Assembly (NCBI GenBank): GCA_949752745.1
Contig: OX457031.1
Span: 38,289,502-38,353,501, forward strand
DNA length: 64,000 bases
Direction of reading: 5' to 3'
Source: Protula sp. h YS-2021
Lineage: Eukaryota; Annelida; Polychaeta; Sabellida; Serpulidae
Position numbers and translations under genes: made by a program. This document shows, in pieces, positions 43,915 through 54,949 of the stretch (position 1 is the first letter of the stretch; each line of letters starts with the position of its first letter). Below the pieces are notes generated by a model that had not been told where the DNA came from, ran no database searches, and saw only the letters and a list, made by a program, of their open reading frames with translations.

Positions 43915-44963
43915 TGGGAACAGGACAATTCCCACCCGTCAATTCCCACCCCGACAAATTGCCACATAAGCCAATTGCCACCTGCCCAATTCCCACCCGT
44001 GCCAACTCCCACCCTAGCTAATTACCCCCCGTGCCAATTCCCGCCCGTTTTAAAATGTAAATTTGCACGAGATTCTTACAGCTTTGAATTTTCGACTGAA
44101 GTCATGTGGACTTGCATTTGATGTAATTTGCTTCTTTTGAGGCACAGTGATCAATCACGTACTCGACCCTATTAAGTTTTATCCGTATTGTACCGGGTCC
44201 ATTTCAATTGCAATCACGCGTCAAATCCCCGATATCTGATGTATTATCAGAAGCTGAAAAAAGTGCGCGAAAAAGTTCGAACGAACGAACTGCCTAAGAA
44301 GAATAATCATGCTGAAGGGTGGCACAGAAAAATGCTCTCGGCTGTCACCGCATTCCACCCGAATATTTGAGGTGGGGTTTTTGAATGTGCTCAATGTGGA
44401 CCAAGCGCCCAATAATGTAATTCTGACCCAGATGTTGGGAGGTCACGATGCAGTTCAGCTGAGACGCACTTACCACGAAACGAGTCGAAGAATTGCAACA
44501 ATTGTAGTGGATTATGCCACTCGACACATTATCGATTATTTTCGTAGAATTTCGCAAAATATCCACATGTAGAACTCAATGGATTAAAAAACAAGGACAT
44601 AGGCTTTGGATTTATTAGCATGGCACGTATTAGAAGTTAATTTGTACGTTAGGTATGGTAGTGTGGAGTGACAGAACTGTAGTTAATTGGAATATTGTAC
44701 AGACTGATATTTTAGAAATGTTGAATAGTGAATTTCTCAGGATATTATTTCGTTGAAATATTTTTCTATGTGTGTATGGTTTTGGTTAATTTTGAAATAA
44801 ATATTTATTGTGATATAGTTTTATTTTCAATGAAACGGGTGGGAGTTGGCACGGGTGGGAAATGATTTGGTGGCAATTGGCTCGGGTGGCAATTTGTCGG
44901 GTGTGAATTGGCGGGTGGCAATTTGTCGGGTGGGGACTGGCGGGTGGGGGTTGGCCTAGACTC
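43915..44963. mobile_element. 1.05-kb foldback element with MULE-like transposase remnant
   Basis: The arms (43915-44055 and about 44830-44963) are inverted and made of a 16-18-bp minisatellite, consensus CCAATTCCCACCCGTG with a CCGACAAATTGCCAC variant. ATAATCAC stands directly outside both ends (43907-43914 and 44964-44971), an 8-bp target duplication. The ninth flanking base differs. Between the arms is a transposase fragment of Mutator-like type. Foldback arms and 8-9-bp duplications are both known in MULEs. Confidence 0.75.
44188..44572 (+). pseudogene. MULE-type transposase C-terminal fragment
   Basis: One frame has 'KVREKVRTNELPKKNNHAEG' with 'WHRKMLSAVTAFHPNI'. The other picks up with 'EVGFLNVLNVDQAPNNVILT' and 'QMLGGHDAVQLRRTY'. 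Together they match the R-T-N-N-x-x-E-G-W-H ... H-P-N-I region near the C-terminus of animal Mutator-like transposases (often paired with FLYWCH zinc fingers). A frameshift near 44365 separates them, and the DDE core is missing. Confidence 0.65.
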
Positions 44964-44971
44964 ATAATCAC

Positions 44972-45340
44972 CAATGAAATGAAAAAAACAGACCATTTGA
45001 CCAACAGGTAATTTTTTCCTGATTTTTATTTATTTTTTCTTTGCGGGGGAGGGGGGACGTCGTAAAATACAGCCATTTCTTTCACAGACTTGGTCTTTTT
45101 TTTTTTTTTTTTGCAGTTGCCTTAATGAAGGCGGAGGTGGTGGGGGAAGAACTCCGCCCATCAGCTTCACAACGTCTACCCAACAACTTAGGAAATCGAT
45201 ATAAATCTTGTATTCTCTTGGACAGGATTATTATCCGCAAACATAATTTTTTTTCGAACTACCGTTCTCTTGGAAAACGTAACCGGTTCCCATCATACTT
45301 TTTTGTACCTGAGTTCACTTCAGTTTAAGAACTTGGGATC
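44972..45340. other. Spacer
   Basis: It contains a G-rich patch (45045-45060), a T17 run (45099-45115) and a short frame (45041-45328) without a recognisable domain. No gene is supported. Confidence 0.4.
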
Positions 45341-45349
45341 ACGCGATAT

Positions 45350-46790
45350 TATTGTCCCACTGGCCAAACAGGGTCATCTTTTAATGTTTTGGTAGCCAAT
45401 TTTATAAAGTCCCCTCCCCCCCCCCCCCCCAATTTTAATCTGCGTTCACATTTGCATAATGTTCCCGAGGCAGTCCGTTTTTTAAAAACTACTTTTTCGT
45501 CGATTTTGTAGATTTAAAAAGAAATTGGTAAGCAATTTTCAAAATTCTTCTCCCACAATTTTGATGAAAAGAATTTAAATTTTCTAGAATTTCCAAAGGT
45601 GTGTTCTTCCCCAATTTTAATCGGAAGGCCTTCATATCTCGGATAAATGTTCACTGGTCTGTCCTCTCTTAAGAAGGTACTTTTATCTCGATGCATAAAA
45701 AATAGCTAAATGGAAGGGGGTGGGGGATTTGTCGCTAGCCAGTTTTTAAAATCCTCCTTCTGCCACGATTTTGATCGTATTGCCTTGAAATTCTGAATAA
45801 ATGTTGATCAGGCGGTACTCGTTTGAAAAGTCGCTTCTCTGGCAATAAGCCGAAAATTGGCGAAATAGGGGGCATCTAAAATATTGAGTAGCCATTTTTC
45901 AAAATCCTTCTTCTGCCACATTTTAATCGGGTTTCTTTGTACTATTGTTCCCCAGATGTTCCTCTGTTAAAAACTTACTTTTTGTCGAATTGTCAAAATT
46001 GGCTAAATGGGAGAATTTATAATTTTTTGGTAAGCAATTTTTAAATGGTTCTACTCGCACATAGTGGATCAGATTACCTATAAATTTTGTACGAATGTTT
46101 ACTGGGTTGGCCTCAACTAAACATTTTTGACGATCTGCCTAAAAATTCGCCAAATAGAGGGTATATTTTAATTTCTTTGTATTCAATTTTCCAAAGGTTT
46201 CTCCCCGCCATTTTAATTGGTTTGCCTTCAAATTTTGCACAAATGATCACTGTGCAATTCTCCTTTGAAAAGTGTTTCTTTTCTAGCGATCCACCAAATA
46301 TGGTTATATGGGAGCCATTTAAAAATATTCAGTAGGCAGTTTTCTAAATGCTCACATTTTTGATCGGATTTCTTTCCAATTTTGTAGGTTTTTCAAAATG
46401 CTTCTACTCTCACAATTTCGATAAGATAACTTTAAACTTTGTACCAATGTTTACTCGGTAGGCCTTTGTCGATCCGCCAAAAATTGGCTAAATGGGTGGG
46501 GGATTTATAATTTTCTGGTAAACAATTTTCGAAATGCTTCTACTCCCACACTTCTATGTATAAATTTTATACGAATGTGTACTATGTAGGTATCTCTTTT
46601 AAATATTTTGGGAGCCAATTTCTCAAGGTTTTTATCCCTCAACTTGGAAAGGATTGCGTTCAAATTGTGCATAAATATTTATTATGCGGTCCTCTTTTGA
46701 AAATAATTTTTGGGGGCGAAAATGGGGGCATTTAAAAAAATAGTAGCCAATTTTCAAAATGGTTATTCTCCCGCATTTTCAGTTTTCAAT
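45350..46790. repeat. Degenerate tandem satellite, ~150-bp period
   Basis: About nine diverged units share, in order: GTAGCCAATTTTCAAAATGC, TTCTACTCCCACAATTTTGA, TCGGATTGCCTTCAAATTTT, a GTACAAATGTTCACTGG.AGGC segment, then TTTTGTCGATCCGCCAAAAA and TTGGCTAAATGGG. Examples of the CCCACAATTTTGAT core stand at about 45548, 45757, 45908, 46200, 46402 and 46768. Inverted copies occur at 54950-55260. No coding content is seen. Confidence 0.75.
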
Positions 46791-48136
46791 GACTGATTTT
46801 TAAAATATGACCACCACTCTTTGGTGATTTTCCTACATTTCTCAAAGGTTGCGTCAGAGTCTGAGCTCGGAGAATGGTTAAAATATCGGCAACGCAAATA
46901 AACGCCACGTCTAAAGAAGTTTTTATCAAACGCATGTTCAATGGATGTTAAAGAAGTAGGCGTTGATCTACAGTTGTACATGCGATCAACCAAATTACAA
47001 CCAGATTGAATGCTACAGAAAGAGTAAAATCAACGTCTACCCATCGTTGTTTATCAAGCGTCTAATCAGCCCTGTGTTAAAGGCGTTGATCGGGTAAACT
47101 GAGAAAAGGGGTATTAAGATACTGGTCATTTACACAGCATCAGTCTGCGGCAACCGTATCAGGTTCCCTGCTCGTGTTGCTTTTTTAGCCTTTACATCAA
47201 ATGGCAGTGGCAGTGCAAGGGTAAAGCAGAACAATAAAGGCAAACTCGAATATTATTGCAGCGCTGCAAGAATACACCCTGTCACTGACTCAGTACAGTA
47301 GTTAAATTTACATCAAACTGATTGGTCACGTTGGCGTGACTTTCGCTCGCTTATTGGGACTGCATAGTCATTGGTAATGCGACTTGTTGCTTAATCACAG
47401 TCAGATAAGATATCCATGGCACCTGAGTAAACTGAAATAGAATGTGGCAGAACATGAAATGCTACAGTTACAATTAAGAGAAGAATACTAGCCCCCTTGC
47501 AGAGTGTAAATGTCATTCTGCACTTAATTGGTGGCTGCTTTTCCGAGGTGTACAAATCCGGCACCACAGCAGTTCTGTGCCGCGTTGCCTGCAGAAAAAC
47601 ACCTGATCACCTTAGCTTCTTAATTATTAAATACTATCAGATACATTACAAAAGCCCACGCTTGGTTAGACCATGATCATTAATTAACGCTTAAATCTTG
47701 CTTCTTTCACTACAAAAGGACATGCCAGTTCTGTGCAGATGCATAGCTTCAAATGAAATAGCTGCAGAAAAAGTATGTGTCAGTTGATCCAAATTAACAG
47801 AGAATAATTATATGAAAGTAGCATTGGCTGCTGGATTTTAATAGTCTGTTTTTCTTATTGCAAACATTTATTCAGAGCTTGATGAAGGATGAAATACTGC
47901 CATTGTAAGAATACAGATGATTGCAAACAAAACATGAAATATTGGCATTTATTCAGCGACTAACAGTGAAGTGCAGCACTGTGAAATAAACTAAAATTAC
48001 TTAACCGAAGAATAATTAATGACAAACATAAACAAAGGATAATGCTAACTATATATAAATGAGATTATTATTATTATTATTTTTGCTATGCTGTTAAACA
48101 CGGGAAATTTGAATTTATGACAATGATGCATATCAA
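46791..48136. other. Upstream region of the GPCR gene; no gene seen
   Basis: The stretch lacks open frames with recognised domains. A short (TTA)n run stands at about 48064-48081, 60-70 bases before the GPCR start. No clear TATA box or splice signal can be defended. The 5' end of the transcript is unknown. Confidence 0.4.
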
Positions 48137-49486
48137 ATGACGATGTTTACTGAAATGATGGCACGGAACACAGCAAACAATTTAATTAGGAACAAAACGA
48201 ACTTTTCATCGGAAAACGAAACGTACCAAATAATTGCGAATGAAACAACGAATGGAAGTAAGGGCGATTCTGGAGACGAACAGCAAGCGGGCGAATATAT
48301 ACCAGTTTATGATTATTTTGACATAAACGACCGCATAACTTGGATGCTGAATACTCCTCAGCAGGTCTTTCCGCTATTCATTGGAACCATTGCCATCGCT
48401 GCGAATCTCGTCTGTGTCATCTCTATCGTTAAGGTGCGTCATCGGTGGACAAATTTATTTCGATTTATGTTTAGTCTTATGATGTCAGATGTTCTTGTTG
48501 ACGTTAGTGTCATGGCCCATGTTATAAACTGGGTGTTTAATCCACTCTACTACGCTGGTATCGGTCCATGGAATGAAAGGTTGGTATCGAGATGCACCTT
48601 CATGACCATCAAAGCTTTAAATGTAATGGGTTTAAATGTAACTCTTCTCAATCTCGTAGGAATGGCCATAGACCACTATGTGGCAATAATGTGGCCCTTG
48701 CACTACACAGCAGCCCTACATCCGAAGCGATCACGCGTATTAATAATATCAATCTGGGTGACGGCTTTCCTCACAGGATTCTCGAATTTTGCGTCTCCGT
48801 TGTGGCATCGCACCAAGCAACCTTTAGAACTGAACTACTGTGAGGCAGCATGGTTATCAGAATATCACGAGGAATACACTACCTTCGTTATGGCTGGAAT
48901 TTGTTTCTGTGTAATGTTCACAATTTACCTGAGGATTTACTGTGCAATACAAGGAAAACACCGCCGAAGTGTCGTTTTTCAAACCCGCGAGGGGAAAGTG
49001 AGGGACAAAACTGTGCGCAACACCCGGGCGCTACTCACCACTTTGCTTATCTTGGGCACTTTTGTTTTGTTTTGGTTGCCTATGTGTATCTTTCAAATTG
49101 TGTTGATAATTATAGTCCGGATTGATCCGAGCAGTCTCGATCCAGACACAATAAGCAGATTGACAACTGTGGATCAATACCTTTACGCCGCCGTGTTAAT
49201 CAACACACTTTGCGACCCAATCATATACGCCGTACGAATCGGTGAAGTTCGAAACGGCATTCTGCAGCTATTCGCAAATTTGCTCCCCAGAAAACTTCAC
49301 CAAAAGCTGGCGACATCCAGCAATAATATAGATCCGCGGACAATCAGTAATTATTCAATATCATTGCTATCGGAGCGTCGTGGGACGCAGAGTTCTGGCA
49401 CAGAGGAGAACCAGCCAAACAGTTCTCTGACAGAATCGACACCAGAAAACCACGAGGAACAGCCTACGGACCGCCCTATAGACTGA
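48137..49486 (+). CDS. Orphan rhodopsin-family (class A) G-protein-coupled receptor, single exon
   Basis: This 449-residue protein has seven hydrophobic segments (about 77-99, 107-131, 155-178, 200-222, 247-270, 297-327, 344-366). The N-terminus carries N-glycosylation sites at N19, N22, N27 and N35. Class A landmarks are N90 in TM1, S-D (D118) in TM2, W207 in TM4, the C153-C235 disulphide pair, and F-W-L-P (312-315) in TM6. Two motifs are unusual: D-H-Y (179-181) for D-R-Y, and D-P-I-I-Y (360-364) for N-P-x-x-Y. The C-tail is Ser/Thr/Glu-rich. It should sit in the plasma membrane and signal through G proteins; the ligand is unknown. It resembles adenosine/amine-type orphan receptors of invertebrates, but I cannot assign a subfamily. 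Confidence 0.92.
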   Translation: MTMFTEMMARNTANNLIRNKTNFSSENETYQIIANETTNGSKGDSGDEQQAGEYIPVYDYFDINDRITWMLNTPQQVFPLFIGTIAIAANLVCVISIVKVRHRWTNLFRFMFSLMMSDVLVDVSVMAHVINWVFNPLYYAGIGPWNERLVSRCTFMTIKALNVMGLNVTLLNLVGMAIDHYVAIMWPLHYTAALHPKRSRVLIISIWVTAFLTGFSNFASPLWHRTKQPLELNYCEAAWLSEYHEEYTTFVMAGICFCVMFTIYLRIYCAIQGKHRRSVVFQTREGKVRDKTVRNTRALLTTLLILGTFVLFWLPMCIFQIVLIIIVRIDPSSLDPDTISRLTTVDQYLYAAVLINTLCDPIIYAVRIGEVRNGILQLFANLLPRKLHQKLATSSNNIDPRTISNYSISLLSERRGTQSSGTEENQPNSSLTESTPENHEEQPTDRPID

Positions 49487-51190
49487 GGATTGTTCAAAAC
49501 AAAACGCTTCCACATTGGTCTTTTATTTTAATTGATCTCAGAAAAAAACTATGTTTATATAGAACCAATTTTTAAGCAGATTCCGATTTTCATTCGCTCG
49601 ATTATATGAAGTATGATGTTTGGGGTGTTTTCCCGCCCGAATATAAAAACCAATGGTTTAACAATCACTTTTGTAAAGAAAAATGCTTTGAAGCTCAATG
49701 TAGAGAGATCACTCACCCACAAATTGGTTAGCAGGCGTGCCTGTGGTTTTTTTTAAAGATTCCTGGATGCGGAGTGCTAAGTCTGATAAACACCCCACTT
49801 ATACTAAAACGCGGACACTCTGTAAATTTCACCAGTTTAACGCAGAATGTCCAATGTGAAAAAAATAACCAATTGGTCAATGTGTGCCAATTTCAAAAAT
49901 AATACGACATTGCATATCTACAACACACATACATACACACACACACAGATATATATATATATCTTTTGATGAAAGAGCCGTGAGTCCCCGTGTAAACACT
50001 ACTCGCCACACTGATAACGAGGGATTCGCAAAAGCATCCTGCGATAGAGCACTGCTCTATCTCCAGGCATCACGGAGCGGGCTCATTAACATCACTTCAA
50101 AGGGATCCTGGGAAAACCCCCGCTGCCAGGTGTTAACTACCCAACGCCATATGTATTGGAATGTTTTTTTTTTTCTTTTTCAATGTAGCTTTAATTCGTA
50201 TTCCGTTTGACCGTACACCCCGAAACAACACACACACAAAAAAAATAAATAAAATAAAATGGACACTTGGTTGGACGACGAAACTTTTAAATTAATAGAT
50301 CTCTATAAAGAAAAAGATATTCTGTGGAAAGAAACAGCATAAAGACTACCACAAAAAGGAAAAACGAACAACGCCTTTGAAGGAAATGGCTGAAAAATGT
50401 GGCAGATCTCTGTATCTATGGCCTCGCCCAACACGTTCATTTCTTCCGATGTATTTTTTTTTTTTTTGCAAGTCAATGCAATAATTATGCGGGAAAGTAT
50501 AATTTTTTCTCTTCAAGTCCTCCATCCTTGAAACTTTGATATATCTGATGTGTTTTTACATTGCATTCATTATTTGAATATAGACAGGGAGCAGGGAGCA
50601 GCAAAAATCCTCTGTGTAAACACCTCAGGGATCAAGCTCATTAAGTCAAGATGGAGTTGTAAAATTGCCCTGTATAAACTAGCAAGAGGTACAGGTCATA
50701 AAACGCAGGCGTTTTTGTTAGGACTTCAAAAAGAATCGTGAAAACACCCCTTTAGAGAACTCACTCGAACAAAACATTATATTTGTGTGTTGGATGGGCA
50801 GACAGATCTTTCGTTGGATAAAGCAATAAAACCTAAAAAAGCAAAACCAGGCAATAATTTTAACCAACGCCGGGTCATCGACATTTTCAAAAATAGAATT
50901 GGACCTCGAGAATAACAGTTCAATAACAGTTGCTGTTATCACTTCGGATTGCAATCAGCCACTGTTTGTCAACAGAACAGTGTTACAGAGAAGACTTGTC
51001 GGCTTAAAATTCGGCGATGCCTCGAGCACGTTCCCAATTAGAAACAGTTCAAACGCTACAAAGCAGCAACACAAAAATTCGTCATATAAGTTTGTCGTAA
51101 TCCAAACGCTTTATTTTGTTATTAAATCACAAAAAAGAAAACAATACAAAAATGGCAACTACAGTCATGTTTCATTCTAGGTTTAGAAAG
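49487..51190. other. Downstream of the GPCR; no gene seen
   Basis: It includes a (CA)n/(TA)n microsatellite (49920-49965) and several T- or A-runs. An AATAAA cluster at about 50245-50260 could serve as a distant polyadenylation signal. Open frames at 49884-50210, 50550-50741 and 50899-51180 have no recognised domains. Confidence 0.4.
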
Positions 51191-51460
51191 TGGTAACTAC
51201 AATAGATTTACTTTTCGTATTTAATCCGGATCTTGAAGGTGGTTTACACAAACAAGACCTGGAAGGTGGTTGTTACAGAAGGTATTATTGGCTGTACTTC
51301 ATCGGGGGTCTGGAAGATTGTTACTACCAAAAGGTTTCACTGTTTGTACTTTTTCGGGGCCTTAAAGACGAGCGTTCTGTCGTCTTTTTATCTGGATCTG
51401 GAAAATGGTAGCCATGGGCAAGTATAACTTTTCGTCTGGGCCTCGAAAGGGGACACTACA
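51190..51460. repeat. Degenerate ~50-57-bp minisatellite
   Basis: Five or so diverged units begin with a variant of GGTCTGGAAGGTGGTTACTACA and end with TTT..TACTTTTTCGTGGGG. Spacing varies and similarity is low, so copy number is uncertain. Confidence 0.5.
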
Positions 51461-51620
51461 TCACCAACACCCTCCTCCTCAACAAGTGCTTTTTTTCAAA
51501 AGCCTGTCACCTTCGCTCCTTTAATATGGGTGAGGCCAATCCTTTTACCCAAATATACCATTACACCCATTGCCTAAAATATAATTACAACCATGATATA
51601 CTTGCCTGAACCATGATTTT

Positions 51621-51758
51621 GGCAAATGCCAAGTTTATATTACACTACTTAAATATGATTATAGCATGCATATGGCAAAATGACGTAACAGTGCCGTACG
51701 CCTTTAGGGTTTAACTTTACAAAGCACATCTGGGCACTAGTAAAATCTAAAATACACC
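51621..51758. repeat. 138-bp direct repeat, copy 1
   Basis: It runs from GGCAAATGCCAAGTTTATAT through GCATGCATATGGCAAAATGA to GGCACTAGTAAAATCTAAAA. It recurs with about 90% identity at 52307-52444 in the same orientation. The two copies enclose a 550-bp spacer that holds no gene I can support. Confidence 0.85.
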
Positions 51759-52306
51759 TACAATAACCAATATATTAATAATGATAAAAAAAGGAAGGAT
51801 GCAGTGAAAATAAAAATAATAAGAATAACAACACAATGATAACACTAATTTAGATCTAAGGATCAAGATGTTTTTAGCGGGGTGGACGGGAGTGGAAAGC
51901 AAAAAGCAGAGCAAAGCGGGCAGGGAGAAGCGCTGTCTCCGCTACCACTTGCAATGTGCACGTGACGGGTTGCCGCCAGGCCCACGCGAGGCTATGGATG
52001 AAAATCGTGGACTTGGCTGTGATTGGGCAGAGTCGCATGGAAATGCTTAAATTTTGAAGTAATTAGCGGTCTAACAAAAAAGGGCGCTACCGTTAAAGAT
52101 AAAGGGAAAGTGGTCAGCGCGCGTTGAGAGGGCAGCCACTAATTAATGCACCCCCCCCCCCTGCCGATTGCAGTCATAAACAAAAATAAACCCTGTCTGA
52201 TTTATTATCACATTATACTTTTGCTGTGGGCGTGGACCCTATTCATTAATAAAGCTATGAGCGCATACATTTAACCGACAGAACGAGGAAAAAATGAAAT
52301 GGTTTG

Positions 52307-52444
52307 GGCAAATGCCAAGTTTATATTACATCACTTAAATATGATAATGGCATGCATATGGCAAAATGACGTAACAGTGCCGTACGCCTTAAGGGCTTAA
52401 CTTAACAAAGCACAACTTGGCACTAGTAAAATCTAAAAAACACC
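52307..52444. repeat. 138-bp direct repeat, copy 2
   Basis: It is the second copy of the repeat at 51621-51758. Its right end lies six bases from the left target duplication (52450-52458) of the third foldback element, so that element inserted at or beside the repeat. Confidence 0.85.
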
Positions 52445-52458
52445 AAGGAGCCCAAACC

Positions 52459-53403
52459 GAATCCCGGACAAAACGGCGACGGCCAGAACGGCGACGGCCA
52501 AAACGGAGAAGACCTAAACGGCAACGGTCAAAACGGTGATGGCCAAAACGGCGACAAGTGCAACCCTGGACAAAACGGCGACGAAGATGAATAATTTCAT
52601 GTTGAAAATCAAAATACAAAGAATAGTGTTGCCAGATAAATCAATTCATCTCTACTTGAAGATATAATCTGAATCAATATTTAAAATTTAAGGGCCAAAT
52701 AAAATGGATAACTTAACACTTGCTTTCTCATGTATTCCTAATTGCAATTATACGATAATCCATCGTGTGGTGGTGGTGGTGGGGGCGGGGGGGGAGGGTA
52801 ATTAAGCACATTTTGAAAGACAATTGTATTTAGCGACTGTGATCACTAATCCGTTTTCGAACGTGAATCCAAATCAATAAAAGGCAAAATAAAAATGCCT
52901 TTAAAAGGACTTCGGATTATCAGCGATGAAAGACCGATGTTTTAATCGCCTTAATGAGCTAATCCTTATTTGTATTGGTTATGTGAATATATACTAATCC
53001 ACACCAATGAAAGATAAGATAAAGTTATTAAATTTATTTAACCTGAGAAAATAATTTTCAGTTTTACCTGAGAAAAAGGTAAGTGGGTAAATCATTCCTT
53101 GAGCAGATTACTGAGACAGTGACTGGTGACAGGAAGGAGGTGGTTAGGGAGGGCAGGAAGGGCACGTTGGGAGAAATGCTGCACTGTGTTCAAATTTATT
53201 TACCTCTGATGGTTAAATAAACTGTGTTGGCAGCGTTGTTACTTTTTGTTTTTTTTTAAATCAGGGTTTTAAAGTATAAACTTAAAAAAACTCCGTCGTC
53301 GTTTTGTCCCGGTTTGCACTTGTCGCAGTTTTGGCCGTCGCCGTTTTGGTCTTTTCCGTTATGGCCGTCGCCGTTTTGACAGTCACCGTTATGTCCGAAT
53401 ACC
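52459..53403. mobile_element. 945-bp foldback element with NGDGQ-type minisatellite arms
   Basis: GCCCAAACC occurs directly outside both ends (52450-52458 and 53404-53412), a perfect 9-bp target duplication. The arms (52459-52590 and about 53285-53403) are inverted and composed of an 18-bp unit, AAAACGGCGACGGCCAAA. Read outward to inward on either arm, one frame encodes repeats of Q-N-G-D-G ending 'GDKCNPGQNGD'. The centre is AT-rich with no transposase and contains G-rich runs near 52775. A 9-bp duplication fits a MULE-type transposase acting in trans. Confidence 0.75.
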
Positions 53404-53412
53404 GCCCAAACC

Positions 53413-54060
53413 AGACAGAGTAGTGGAAGTGGGTTTATCAATTTAATTTTAACAGGAGGAGTTACTTTCCATGAGGGTGTTTTAAGACATTAGCGCCTAA
53501 AACTTTCGCACACTTTGCGCGTAACTCGAGTGACGTGTTAGAATAACGCTCATATGCATTTGAAGCCCAGTCCCCTTGGGCCTTGATAACCTCGGTTGGT
53601 AAGCAACAGGCCAGGGCAAAGGTGGCTCCGCTCCGTCAGTGACCGCTGTATTGTTTCGAATTGTAACCCGTTTGTTCGAGCACATAGGCCAGCGTGTGTG
53701 AGAAGACGCTGTGTGTGAGACAGGATACGCCGTGCAAGATTATATACATTAACACCTCCATTACTGAACACCTTCCAATAGTTAACACCTTCTGTATAGT
53801 TGTTTCAATCCCATATTTCCACTATCACTTTTTTAAAAAATAATACCACCATGCACATCTACAGTATATATTTCCACTGTACAAGGTTGCAAGTCCCTAC
53901 GACAAATGGTTACATGCGAAGTGGTGCAACAAAACATTGTACAATTGCAAAGCTCAACGTAATGTTTTGCAATTTTTGACCGTTTCTCAGTTTCTACTTG
54001 AATTTTGATGTTAAAGGCAACATCAAACATAGTAAAGCTTAATAAGGTGTTAATTTAGGC
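53413..54060. other. Spacer
   Basis: No supported gene. The block at 53897-53959 (CTACGACAAATGGTTACATG onward) recurs at 54807-54870 in direct orientation on the far side of the next array. The GC-richer part (53550-53720) has open - strand frames without domains. Confidence 0.4.
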
Positions 54061-54800
54061 TAAAATACGTCAGTTTGTTTTGGGGACGTTTTGGCCCTAA
54101 ATTTTGGGGAACCTTATGAAAGGGAACTTTATGGATGGAGACCTTATAACGGGGATGTTTTGTCCTGGATTCCACTACGACAAATTTTGCGTTGGAGACG
54201 TTTTGGCCCTAATTTCATTTGGGGACTTTATGGCCGCGTACTTTATGACCGAGCACCTTTTTTGCTTTGGGACGTTTTGGCCCTTAATTCATTTGGGGAC
54301 CATATGGACGGGGACCTTATGACCGGGGACGTTTTGCTCTGGATTCCACCATCACAAATTTTGCCTTGGAGATTTGGAGATCTTATGGCCGGGAACCTTA
54401 TGGCTGGGTAAATCTTAATAAAGCGATAATTTAGGTTATGATACGTTTTTGAAGCTTTAGAGATGTTTGGGAACTAAATTCATTTGGAGATCTTATATTC
54501 GGGGACTTAATGGTCAGGAACCTTACGACCGGAGACGCTTTGTCTCAGATTCCACTACAAATTTTGCTTCGGGGGCGTTTTGAACTTAAATTCATTTGGG
54601 TACATGTTGAACGTGGAACTTATTGCCGCGGACATTATGGTCAGGTACATTATGGCCGACGACCTTATGGCTGGTGTAAAGCTTAATAAAGCGTAAATTT
54701 AGATTATCATGCATTTTTTCGCTTTGGGGACGTTTCAGCCCTAAATTTCTTTAGGGACTTTATGGCTGAGAACCTTATAGCCGGAGATATTTTGTCTTGG
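54060..54800. repeat. Degenerate GGGGACCTTATGGCC / GGGACGTTTTGGCC array
   Basis: Short units such as GGGGACCTTATGGCCGGGAA, GGGACGTTTTGGCCCTAAAT and GGATTCCACTACGACAAATT recur in a higher-order pattern of roughly 160-190 bp, four times or so. Two units are capped by AATCTTAATAAAGCG..AATTTAGGTTAT. It resembles the minisatellite arms of the nearby foldback elements, but I see no inverted partner. Confidence 0.65.
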
Positions 54801-54949
54801 ATTCCACTACGACAAACGGTCATATGCAAAGTGGTGCGGACAAAACACTGCACAATTGCAAAGTCCAACGAAATTTTCCCTCGTTTACACGTAGGATAAA
54901 AATACCCATCATTTGGCCAGTTTTTTTTCAAGAGAGACTACTAGAGGAC

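Noticed and set aside
50899..51180. 93-codon frame with several N-glycosylation-like sites
   Set aside because: Begins with a non-ATG codon, has no signal peptide or domain, and is AT-rich like the surrounding DNA.
54091..54411. 106-codon frame rich in G, W and L
   Set aside because: It lies wholly within a degenerate repeat array, and the peptide simply reflects the repeated GGGGACCTTATGGCC unit.
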